DNA from: an uncultured Verrucomicrobiae bacterium
GTDB lineage: Bacteria > Verrucomicrobiota > Verrucomicrobiia > Limisphaerales > AAA164-E04
Direction: 5' to 3'
DNA length: 40,841 nucleotides
Assembly: GCA_943788245.1 (NCBI GenBank)
Contig: CALSPN010000023.1
Span: 1 to 40,841 of the forward strand
Notes under the pieces: generated by a model
Told to the model about the DNA's origin: nothing
The model's input: only the letters and a program-made list of their open reading frames with translations
Database searches by the model: none
Position numbers and translations under genes: made by a program
Part shown: positions 16,883 to 24,791 of the stretch, piece by piece
How the letters are laid out: every line of letters begins with the position of its first letter
Numbering within the stretch: the first letter of the stretch is position 1

Positions 16883-18412
16883 TCAGGATTTCATTCGATC
16901 AAATAAGTTCCGGGTAATTTTCTGCAGTCGTGTATCAGGGCCTTCAGGTGAAGTATAGACAGAAGGACGCACATAGCCAGGGGGTTCACTCAGTCCGTCT
17001 CCCCACCATATCGTTGCTGCATTGAATACCCAGTTACCTTTGGGTGCTTGGTAAATTGTGGATGTGTATTCACCACCATTCAATATTCCTGGAGCACTTT
17101 GAGTCTTACCCGATGCAAGAATCTCCAGTCCGTCGATGCCAGCAGGGTCCCCATGCCATTCCCACCCGACAAGCCCGGGTATGGCGTCGCCCATGGACAT
17201 CTCGGTCCCATCAAAAATCCAATGATCTGGTTTGCGACAAATCCAATCGGCTCCTCCAGTGACTGGTCCCGTGCTCTGAGCGCCCATGAGTTCGCTGGCA
17301 TAAGGAGGTTCATGGATCAGTTTCGACATCGAATTAAATTCTCGAGTTCCGCCGGGAGGACCAAATACCCCAATGCGTTCCATCACTCGATCCGGATTCC
17401 CTTGACGATCTTGTTGCAAGTGTATTTTCCCGCAAACCGCGTTACCGGACAAAAAAGCAGCATGCGTCCCCTGCTTGATCGCCTGCTGAACGTTACGAAA
17501 CATCTGAAGAGTCCAGTATTCATCGTGGCCCACTGACAAGAAACTTTTGCAACGATGCAAACCTGGCGCATCGCTGTGTGTATCCTGATTGGAAATATAC
17601 GTCACATCATAGCCCAGTGATTCCATCCAGAAAGCAGTCGGGAACTCCCACAAAAGAAACTCCCCTGAACCCGTGCTCAAAGGAGCATCCAAAATTTGAC
17701 AGTATTTACCATAAGGTCGATTGAAAGAGACTTCGATGCCTCCCCCCCAATACCATTCAGTTTGTCCATTGTCATATAGGGAGAATTGGTCAGGCCAACG
17801 ATTGTAGGCCTGCCAGGTGTGATCACTGCATTGAAACATGAAGTCCGCCTCTCGATCATCCCTGAGGATAAAAATGGCATAACTTTGATAACCTTCTTTC
17901 AGAGAAGTCAGTTTGACCAAATACACACCACTCACCCAATCTGCAGGGATATGGTATTCAAATGAGGTTTCCCACTGACAATCCAGACGACGCTTGGCAT
18001 CAGCAGCTGGATCATCCTGCGAACGACCATTGAAAGGCCCCCATTGCCCCATGTGTCTCCCTCCCTTTCCTGCATAATAGCCTAACCGATAGATATCCAG
18101 TAAAAATCCGGAAGCAGGCCGTGTGCTTACCTTGACTTGTAATTTGTCTCCCGCGCGGTATCTGGTCTGTGAGCAGTAACCCTCAATCCAGGGGCAACGA
18201 TATCGTGTTGAAGGATCAATACCCGTTGTTTTCAGCATCCAATCACGCGTCCCTTCCTTCTGATTTTCCAGAACGACTGGATTTGAGGGCTGATTACTCC
18301 TTGATTGGTTAGGAGAAAAACATGCCCCAGTCCCAACACTGAGTCCTGCGCCAAAAAGCCCTTTCAATGCTTGTCGACGGTTGATGAGTGAAAAGCGATA
18401 CCTGGGATTCAT
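16883..18412 (-). CDS. N,N-dimethylformamidase beta-subunit-like exported protein
   Basis: 509 residues. The N terminus has a twin-arginine motif (NRRQALKGLFGAGLSVG) ending GTGAC, so Tat export with possible lipidation is likely. The body matches the C-terminal domain family named after the large subunit of N,N-dimethylformamidase: YRAGDKLQVKVST, FLLDIYRLGYYAGKGGR, VYLVKLTS, FPTAFWMESLGYDVTYISN, FLSVGHDEYWT and NWVFNAATIWWGDGL. Most members are not known to act on dimethylformamide, so the name is positional. No small subunit is nearby. It is divergent from the DUF5989/carbamoyltransferase run. Confidence 0.88.
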   Translation of the reverse strand: MNPRYRFSLINRRQALKGLFGAGLSVGTGACFSPNQSRSNQPSNPVVLENQKEGTRDWMLKTTGIDPSTRYRCPWIEGYCSQTRYRAGDKLQVKVSTRPASGFLLDIYRLGYYAGKGGRHMGQWGPFNGRSQDDPAADAKRRLDCQWETSFEYHIPADWVSGVYLVKLTSLKEGYQSYAIFILRDDREADFMFQCSDHTWQAYNRWPDQFSLYDNGQTEWYWGGGIEVSFNRPYGKYCQILDAPLSTGSGEFLLWEFPTAFWMESLGYDVTYISNQDTHSDAPGLHRCKSFLSVGHDEYWTLQMFRNVQQAIKQGTHAAFLSGNAVCGKIHLQQDRQGNPDRVMERIGVFGPPGGTREFNSMSKLIHEPPYASELMGAQSTGPVTGGADWICRKPDHWIFDGTEMSMGDAIPGLVGWEWHGDPAGIDGLEILASGKTQSAPGILNGGEYTSTIYQAPKGNWVFNAATIWWGDGLSEPPGYVRPSVYTSPEGPDTRLQKITRNLFDRMKS

Positions 18413-18541
18413 AATGTTTCTGGAATTGAAAAGGGAATTTTATGTCCTGATTCATTGGAATACAAGAAGCACCCATTGTAGTTTAACGAAGGATCCGCTG
18501 AAATTTGCTCTTGGCTAATGAGCCATGCATTTGCGAAGATC

Positions 18542-18700
18542 ATGAACGTGTGGGAGATTTTTCAAGAATTTGTGCAGTTCCTGAAGCAGGAGAAAAAGTG
18601 GTGGCTCTGGCCACTGGTAATCATACTACTGTTGCTTGGGGCATTGATCGTATTTTCCTCCTCCAGCGCTCTGGCTCCATTCATGTACCCGTTCATGTGA
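18542..18700 (+). CDS. DUF5989 small membrane protein
   Basis: 52 residues from ATG 18542 (MNVWEIFQEFVQFLKQEKKW). An in-frame ATG at 18518 would add eight residues, but family members start near the WEF motif. One membrane helix (LWPLVIILLLLGALIVF) follows an amphipathic basic segment and precedes SALAPFMYPF, the family's typical ending. DUF5989 genes commonly sit beside a carbamoyltransferase and an SxtJ gene, exactly as here, with 28 nt to the next start. The role is unknown. A membrane anchor or scaffold for the enzyme is a guess. Confidence 0.88.
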   Translation: MNVWEIFQEFVQFLKQEKKWWLWPLVIILLLLGALIVFSSSSALAPFMYPFM

Positions 18701-18728
18701 CACCTTGTTCACTGACCGGCAATTTGAC

Positions 18729-20561
18729 ATGAAATATATTCTAGGCATATCCGCTTTTTATCATGATTCCGCAGCGGTATTGCTCAAGGATGGCGTCATT
18801 GTTGCAGCAGCTCAGGAGGAACGTTTCACCCGCAAGAAAAACGATGAACGCTTTCCGACCCATGCCATTACATTTTGTTTAAACAAAGCTAAGATTGACC
18901 CTGAGCAACTTGATGCGGTTGCGTTCTACGACAAACCGATCACTAAATTCGCACGCATGCTGGAAACCTATCTGGCAGTGGCACCTGGTGGATGGAAAAC
19001 TTTTCCGCGTATTTTACCCACCTGGCTGTCGGAAAAATTAAATCTGAAAAGTACCATTCGTGAGGAATTCAGTGGGCTCCCAGAAGCATGCCCTATTCTC
19101 TTCACCCAGCATCACGAATCACATGCGGCGTCGGCATTTTACCCTTCACCATTCGAAACTGCAGCCATCTTGACCATCGATGGTGTAGGAGAATGGGCCA
19201 CCACCTCGATGGCTGTAGGAGGAGGAAAAAAAATAACCACGCTGAAGGAAATCAGATTCCCCCATTCCCTGGGACTGTTGTATTCTACCTTTACGGCCTA
19301 TTGTGGTTTCCGAGTCAATTCGGGGGAATACAAACTCATGGGGCTGGCACCTTATGGTGAGCCAAAGTATGTCAAACACATCTACGATCATCTGATTGAT
19401 GTCAAGGCAGATGGTTCCTTCCGTCTGAATCTGGATTACTTTGATTTCCTGCGATCCAATCGTATGAGCAATGATCGCTTCCATTCCTTGTTTGACGGCC
19501 CGCCCAGGAAACCTGAGACCAAGATGGACCCCAGGTTCATGGACGTCGCCAGGTCCATTCAACAGGTCACCGAAGATATTGTCCTGAAATTGGCGAAACA
19601 TACCCGGGAAGTAACAGAAAAAAAACATTTATGCCTTGCCGGCGGTGTCGCTTTGAACTGTGTTGCTAATGGAAAGCTGGCTGCCCAGAAATGGTTTGAT
19701 GACATATGGATTCAACCAGCTGCAGGTGATGCCGGGGGAGCATTGGGGGCAGCTCTGGCTGTATGGCATGAGCAGACCAGCGAAAAACCACACGGTGAAT
19801 CCACGCTGCAAAAGGGACAAGATCAAATGTCAGGCTCATTACTTGGCCCTGCCTACAGTTCAGACGAAGTGCAGAGGACATTGAACGCACATGAAGCCTC
19901 TTTTCATGTAGCCGACGACCATGGCACATTGAACAAAATCACCTCCAGATGGTTGACTGAAGGTCAAGTGGTGGGATGGATGCAGGGAGCCATGGAGTTT
20001 GGTCCGAGGGCATTGGGCAATCGCTCGATTCTGGGAGATGCACGTTCAAGTAAGATGCAAAGCTTGATCAACCGGAAAATTAAATACCGGGAATCCTTCC
20101 GTCCGTTCGCACCTGCCGTCCTGGAAGAAAAGGCTCACAGGTTTTTCGAACTTCACGGACTGAAATCGCCCTACATGCTGATTGTAGCTGACTTGCTTGA
20201 ATCACAGCAAAAATCCACCTCCAGTGAATTGGAAGGTCTGGAACGATTGCATGCTGAACGATCTGATGTGCCCGCCGTCACACACGTGGATTACACTGCT
20301 CGGGTTCAAACGGTTAATGAACAACAGAACGCTCGGTTTTACCATTTGCTCAAGACCTTTGAATCAGAGACGGGCTGCCCGATGTTAATCAACACTTCCT
20401 TCAATGTAAGAGGTGAACCCATCGTTGCCACACCTGATGACGCCTATCGCTGTTTCATGAATACCGAAATGGATTATCTGGTGATTGGCGATATTTGGCT
20501 TTCCAAGATCGAGCAGAAACAGGATCGTCCGAAACAACAATTCGTCCCGATCCCCGATTGA
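18729..20561 (+). CDS. Carbamoyltransferase (NodU/CmcH family)
   Basis: 610 residues from ATG 18729 (MKYILGISAFYHDSAAVLLK), preferred over 18705 because the family begins at this strand. Such enzymes use carbamoyl phosphate and ATP to carbamoylate a hydroxyl on sugars or secondary metabolites. The N-terminal Kae1-like domain shows FYHDSAA, QHHESHAASAFYPSPF, TIDGVGEWATTS and YKLMGLAPYG. LCLAGGVALNCVANGKL lies mid-protein. The C-terminal domain shows MEFGPRALGNRSILGDAR, YRESFRPFAPAVL and LINTSFNVRGEPIV. It sits between DUF5989 and SxtJ (4-nt gap to SxtJ). The acceptor substrate cannot be read from the sequence. Confidence 0.96.
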   Translation: MKYILGISAFYHDSAAVLLKDGVIVAAAQEERFTRKKNDERFPTHAITFCLNKAKIDPEQLDAVAFYDKPITKFARMLETYLAVAPGGWKTFPRILPTWLSEKLNLKSTIREEFSGLPEACPILFTQHHESHAASAFYPSPFETAAILTIDGVGEWATTSMAVGGGKKITTLKEIRFPHSLGLLYSTFTAYCGFRVNSGEYKLMGLAPYGEPKYVKHIYDHLIDVKADGSFRLNLDYFDFLRSNRMSNDRFHSLFDGPPRKPETKMDPRFMDVARSIQQVTEDIVLKLAKHTREVTEKKHLCLAGGVALNCVANGKLAAQKWFDDIWIQPAAGDAGGALGAALAVWHEQTSEKPHGESTLQKGQDQMSGSLLGPAYSSDEVQRTLNAHEASFHVADDHGTLNKITSRWLTEGQVVGWMQGAMEFGPRALGNRSILGDARSSKMQSLINRKIKYRESFRPFAPAVLEEKAHRFFELHGLKSPYMLIVADLLESQQKSTSSELEGLERLHAERSDVPAVTHVDYTARVQTVNEQQNARFYHLLKTFESETGCPMLINTSFNVRGEPIVATPDDAYRCFMNTEMDYLVIGDIWLSKIEQKQDRPKQQFVPIPD

Positions 20562-20565
20562 TACA

Positions 20566-20964
20566 ATGAAACTCAAACTCAAGGAAAATCCGATTGAATG
20601 GCTGAAGTTCACCGCGGTGATTGGAACGATGGCAGGCTTGTTATGGACTTTGGGGTGGTGGAAACAAATGCATGGCCTGTCCTTGTGGTATGGCTGGGTT
20701 CCAGGTATTGTGGCAACACTTCTTTGCGCTTTCTTTCCTTCCTGGTTTCGAGGGTTCTACCGAACGGGAACAACCGCTTTTTTTCACCTTGGACAATTCA
20801 TGGGGACCATACTATTGACACTCTTTTTTATCTTTATCATGACACCCATGGGTTTTGTGCTAAGGTTAATCGGTAACGATTTATTAGAACTTAAACTGGA
20901 CCGCACCGCTTCCAGCTATTGGAAGGAACCCAGGAAGACGGGTGGACATAGAAAAATGTTTTAG
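20566..20964 (+). CDS. SxtJ-family membrane protein
   Basis: 132 residues from ATG 20566 (MKLKLKENPIEWLKFTAVIG). There are about three membrane helices (FTAVIGTMAGLLWTLGWW, WYGWVPGIVATLLCAFF, FMGTILLTLFFIFIMTPMGF). The C-terminal family motif reads TPMGFVLRLIGNDLLELK, then a hydrophilic end with SYWKEP. The family is named after a saxitoxin-cluster gene but is widespread beside carbamoyltransferases in bacteria that make no toxin. The start is only 4 nt after the carbamoyltransferase stop, so the two are probably coupled. The function is unknown. Confidence 0.9.
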   Translation: MKLKLKENPIEWLKFTAVIGTMAGLLWTLGWWKQMHGLSLWYGWVPGIVATLLCAFFPSWFRGFYRTGTTAFFHLGQFMGTILLTLFFIFIMTPMGFVLRLIGNDLLELKLDRTASSYWKEPRKTGGHRKMF

Positions 20965-20979
20965 CTCCAACCAAAATTG

Positions 20980-21357
20980 ATGTCACAAACACTAGAACCA
21001 TGCCCCAATTCCCCTAATTGCGTCAGCAGTCAATCCAGCGATCCGGGCCATCACATTCAACCCGTTCGTTTCTCCATAGCATCTGACAAGGCATGGCATA
21101 CCTGGAAAGAACTGATCCAGGCGCAAAGGAATCTGGTTGCTTTTGATGCAGACCGGTCATATTTGAGAGCGATCTTCGCAACGCCGATTTTCAGGTTTAA
21201 AGATCAGGTAACTTGCCTTCTTGATCAGGAATCACGCATCATCCATGTCAGATCAGCCTCTAACATTGGATATTGGGATCTGGGGGTAAATCGAAGAAGA
21301 ATTGAAAATTTACGATCGGCATTCGATCAAGAGATCGAGGTTCAACATGCGCATTAG
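20980..21357 (+). CDS. DUF1499 family protein
   Basis: 125 residues from ATG 20980. The N terminus has the family motif PCPNSPNCVSSQ, followed by WHTWKELIQ, YLRAIFATPIFRFKDQV and a C-terminal RSASNIGYWDLGVNRRRIENLR (the SRxGxxDxGxNRxRIExLR pattern of DUF1499). Here G is replaced by N and the R of SR is replaced by A. No signal peptide is seen. It follows SxtJ by 15 nt, and its 3' end overlaps the start of the next gene, so it belongs to the same transcription unit. The family has no established function. Confidence 0.9.
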   Translation: MSQTLEPCPNSPNCVSSQSSDPGHHIQPVRFSIASDKAWHTWKELIQAQRNLVAFDADRSYLRAIFATPIFRFKDQVTCLLDQESRIIHVRSASNIGYWDLGVNRRRIENLRSAFDQEIEVQHAH

Positions 21358-21733
21358 CCGGCAGCAAAAATTCTGGATCGCCTGGGGGGGCAGTACCCTC
21401 TTGATTGCCATGCTGGCATTGGCATATTTTTCAGGTCATATCCAGTTCATGAACCCCGCGAATGCCTTGAAGAGTGGGGCTGAGCCGGACCGGTTCGACG
21501 GTCTGATATATATTGCCAACAAAGGCACTGAAGGCCGGCGCTGGCAATATCTGGTGATGGAAACTCTATCAAATGACCCAAGCCCTGACATACGCGAAAT
21601 GGCGGTCATCACCCTCAGGGAACTGGGGAAGGATGCGGAATCAATGAAATGTCTGAGAAAATGCCTCGCCACAGAAGAAGAGGATATTGTCAAAGCGGCC
21701 ATAGAGGATCTTCTTTGGCAATGGCAACCTTGA
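21347..21733 (+). CDS. Small membrane-anchored HEAT-repeat-like protein
   Basis: 128 residues from ATG 21347, which overlaps the DUF1499 stop by 11 nt. One N-terminal helix (FWIAWGGSTLLIAMLALAYF) anchors it. The rest (about residues 55-128) forms two or three helical pairs of HEAT type: RRWQYLVMETLSNDPSPDIR, EMAVITLRELGK and EDIVKAAIEDLLWQW. Such repeats usually bind proteins. No closer family is recognised. The longer frame from 21302 is rejected because it lacks a start that fits the operon spacing. Confidence 0.7.
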   Translation: MRISRQQKFWIAWGGSTLLIAMLALAYFSGHIQFMNPANALKSGAEPDRFDGLIYIANKGTEGRRWQYLVMETLSNDPSPDIREMAVITLRELGKDAESMKCLRKCLATEEEDIVKAAIEDLLWQWQP

Positions 21734-21788
21734 GGTTCATGTGTGCCTTTGCGATGGACAAGAGGTCCTGCTCAAATAGGATGCAGGG

Positions 21789-23978
21789 ATGAAAGAGTGG
21801 CACTTAGAAACCAGGGCAAGCAGCATTTTCTTTCAACGATCAAATCAGGTAACCCTGTTTTTGATCGTTTTATTCATGGCATCGAACACTGCCTTTGCGG
21901 AGCCTTTCCCTGTCGGTAAATTCCCTCAAGAAACATCGGAATTCTTTCCTATGAAGCCGCAAGCTGGTGCGGACGATTTTCAGTCCATTGAAATCACTTC
22001 AACAGATCAGGTATTTGTAGAAACAAGAGAAGGCTGGTTTCTCCTATCGGAACGGCAGTGGTTGAAGAAAGCGCTCCCCAGAGCAATTCAGAAAACCAGG
22101 CAAATCCCCCGCAAGCTCCTGCTATCGACTCAAGCCAGACTCAATCAATCCACCCAATTACCTGACAGGCGATGGTTAGCGGCTGCCAATGAGGGTTTAT
22201 TGATCGAGGCAGAGGGGGAACTCGTCCCGTGGCCAGTATTTGACAACAAAGGCAGACAATGGGGAACTCATGATATCAGGGGGGTGGAGGTTGATCAAAA
22301 AGGACAAATCTGGTTTACCTCCCTTGCTGGAGTTGCATGTCGCACCTCCAAGGGGTGGCAATTTTTTGAGGGAAAGGATGGTCTGCCCTACAATGATTTC
22401 ACGCGCATCGCTTCTGGTCCGGATGGAGAAATCTGGTTTGGGACACACAAGGGGCTCATCAGATATCAGGATGGCCGTTGGGATTACCGACAAGGCAGGA
22501 GATGGTTGCCCGATGACGAGATCATGGACCTCAAAGTCGATTCGAAGGGAGCTGTATGGGTGCTCACTCCAAAGGGCATAGGTTGTATTCGTAAAGATTC
22601 AATAACGCTTGCAGAGAAAGCCGCCTTTTACGAAAAAGAAATCCAATCCTATATTAAAAGAACACCCTTAGGTTACCTTTCAGAGGTCTCTGTCACCACT
22701 CCAGGCAAAAGAGATCACATTCATTACCATGACAGCGACAATGATGGCTTGTGGACCAGCATGTATGGAGCTGGAGAGTGCTTTGCATATGCGGCCACCA
22801 AAGATCCTGAGACAAAAGAACGGGCACAACAGGTATTCAAAGCACTTCGATTTCTCCAAACGGTAACACAGGAAGGAAGCCACGCTGCACCTCAAGGGTT
22901 CGTTGCCCGTACGATTCGATCCACGAAGTTACCGGATCCAAATGACGGACGTCTGAAACAGGACGAAGAGATTCAAAAAAATAAGGATCAACTCTGGAAA
23001 GCCTATGAACCTCGCTGGCCTGTGAGTGCTGATGGCAAGTGGTATTGGAAAAGTGATACCAGCTCTGATGAATTGGATGGGCATTATTTTTTCTATCCTC
23101 TGTATTATGACCTGGTAGCTCAAACGGAGAAAGAGAAGGAAGAAGTTCGACAGGTTGTCCGTGACTTGACTGATCATCTCATTGCGCACGGTTACAATTT
23201 GGTGGACCACACAGGAACCGTCACCCGGTGGGGTGTTTACAGCCCGGAAGCACTCAATCACGACCCTGATTGGTGGGCGGAACGTGGACTCAAGTCCTTG
23301 AGCATGCTTTCTTATCTGGCGGTTGCAGCTCACGTAACAGGAGAATCGAGATATTTGGAGCATCAGGCTGAATTGATTCAAAATCATGCATTTGACACCA
23401 ATGCCCTGATTTACAAAATCCATCGAGGCATTGGCTCTGGAAATCAATCCGACGATGAGATGGCCTTCATGTGCTATTACAACTTATTGCGATACACGCC
23501 GGAAGGCCCCCTGAGACAGAAGGCCCTTTTATCCTTCTACGCTGCCTGGCTGAATGAAGCGCCCGAGATGAACCCGTTCTTCCATTTCGCTTATGCAGGT
23601 CAGGCCATGAGCCGCGAAGTCAGTGATCCTTGGGGGACTCACTCGATTTCTCCAACAGGCGACTGGCTTGTGGATTCCATTGAGACCTTGCAAGGATTTC
23701 CGCTGAACCGCTTTAACTGGGCTTGTGAGAACAGTCACCGAATTGATATCAGGAGCCTTCCTGATCAAAATTCCACCGATTTACTTTCAAGCAACCCGCG
23801 TCAAAGGGGTTACAGAATCAATGGCAAGGTATTACCTGTGGAAAACCGGCACTTTAACCATTGGAACACAGATCCATGGCAGCTGGACTACGGGGGAAGT
23901 GGTAATATCTTGGCTAGTGGTACTGTCTTTCTGCTGCCTTATTACATGGGCCTTTACCACGGCTTCATCGCTCCTTAA
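21789..23978 (+). CDS. Exported protein: Reg_prop-type propeller plus helical toroid domain
   Basis: 729 residues. The signal peptide VTLFLIVLFMASNTAFA is cleaved near AEPFP. Residues about 60-285 are propeller repeats with two-component-regulator-propeller motifs: IRGVEVDQKGQIWFTSLAGV, RIASGPDGEIWFGTHKGLIR and IMDLKVDSKGAVWVLTPKGI. The C-terminal part (about 300-729) is helical with YHDSDNDGLWTSMYGAGECF, YWKSDTSSDELDGHYFFYPL and a repeated A.....TG..RY pattern, suggesting an alpha/alpha toroid like those of glycan-active enzymes. It has no kinase domain, so the propeller is not part of a hybrid sensor here. It is last in the DUF5989/carbamoyltransferase run (55-nt gap). Glycan binding or processing is inferred. 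Confidence 0.75.
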   Translation: MKEWHLETRASSIFFQRSNQVTLFLIVLFMASNTAFAEPFPVGKFPQETSEFFPMKPQAGADDFQSIEITSTDQVFVETREGWFLLSERQWLKKALPRAIQKTRQIPRKLLLSTQARLNQSTQLPDRRWLAAANEGLLIEAEGELVPWPVFDNKGRQWGTHDIRGVEVDQKGQIWFTSLAGVACRTSKGWQFFEGKDGLPYNDFTRIASGPDGEIWFGTHKGLIRYQDGRWDYRQGRRWLPDDEIMDLKVDSKGAVWVLTPKGIGCIRKDSITLAEKAAFYEKEIQSYIKRTPLGYLSEVSVTTPGKRDHIHYHDSDNDGLWTSMYGAGECFAYAATKDPETKERAQQVFKALRFLQTVTQEGSHAAPQGFVARTIRSTKLPDPNDGRLKQDEEIQKNKDQLWKAYEPRWPVSADGKWYWKSDTSSDELDGHYFFYPLYYDLVAQTEKEKEEVRQVVRDLTDHLIAHGYNLVDHTGTVTRWGVYSPEALNHDPDWWAERGLKSLSMLSYLAVAAHVTGESRYLEHQAELIQNHAFDTNALIYKIHRGIGSGNQSDDEMAFMCYYNLLRYTPEGPLRQKALLSFYAAWLNEAPEMNPFFHFAYAGQAMSREVSDPWGTHSISPTGDWLVDSIETLQGFPLNRFNWACENSHRIDIRSLPDQNSTDLLSSNPRQRGYRINGKVLPVENRHFNHWNTDPWQLDYGGSGNILASGTVFLLPYYMGLYHGFIAP

Positions 23979-24007
23979 GTAAGCAGGATGCCGGAAATGA
24001 AAGGCTC

Positions 24008-24733
24008 TCATTTACTGTCAGGGGCCTGAACCTCTCGCAGACGAATGTCGCGAAGCGAAGAGGAGGTCATCCATGTTGCAACTCCCAATGGCGCCGATTC
24101 TTCAATTTCACCGATCCGCATGCCAACACTGACATCAGTTGTATCAACATCCAGAAACAGTTTCTGATCGATCCAGCCCTGAATCCGGTTATCCATTACG
24201 CGCAGACTGATTCGATACCATTGATTGTTTTCAAATTTTTTGAATTCCGTGGTCTGATTCTCTGAAGCATCCATTCCATTGATACTCGACAATCCTACGA
24301 CTCCCCCACCCCATCCACCGCAAACAAAGGTACAATGTTCCTTTTTGTAAGGCATCGTCAGGCCGCAAAAGAAATCACCTCCATCACGTTTCATGGCTTC
24401 CAGAGTGATTTCGTAGTTGATTCTGGGAGGTTGATTTGTGTATTGCACGCCACTGAGCGCGAGTCCCATGTCAATCTCAATGCTTCCATTTTTGACACTG
24501 GCATCTCCCCCTCCTGCAAAATTAGTCGTTTTCCAGCCTTTCATCGTTTTCCCGTCAAACAATGATTTCCAATCGGTTGCAGAAAGATCCGGGGAAACAG
24601 GTTCATTTTTATCGTCAGAAAACACGAAAAAACCTGAAAGCAACATGCACGAGGCAAGCCCCAAGTGCAGCATGCGGCGTATTTGGGAGAAGGGGTAAAT
24701 TTGCATGGACACAGTATTCACACACAAACCCAA
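24008..24733 (-). CDS. DUF1080 (3-keto-disaccharide hydrolase-like) exported protein
   Basis: The likely start is ATG 24706 (MQIYPFSQIRRM), giving a signal peptide LGLASCMLLSGFFVF. The mature domain begins WKSLFDGKTMKGWKTTNF, the hallmark of DUF1080. It is followed by VKNGSIEIDMG, YEITLEAMKRDGGDFFCGL, NNQWYRISLRVMDNRIQGWI and a final SLRDIRLREV strand, typical of a concanavalin-like jelly roll. DUF1080 proteins in Bacteroidota and PVC bacteria include 3-keto-glycoside hydrolases and many of unknown function. It is divergent from polX with about 60 nt between starts. Confidence 0.9.
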   Translation of the reverse strand: MGLCVNTVSMQIYPFSQIRRMLHLGLASCMLLSGFFVFSDDKNEPVSPDLSATDWKSLFDGKTMKGWKTTNFAGGGDASVKNGSIEIDMGLALSGVQYTNQPPRINYEITLEAMKRDGGDFFCGLTMPYKKEHCTFVCGGWGGGVVGLSSINGMDASENQTTEFKKFENNQWYRISLRVMDNRIQGWIDQKLFLDVDTTDVSVGMRIGEIEESAPLGVATWMTSSSLRDIRLREVQAPDSK

Positions 24734-24791
24734 ACGGTCCAGAATTCTCTTTGTCGCTTGAAGTTTGAATAGGGCTGATCATAGTCCCTCC

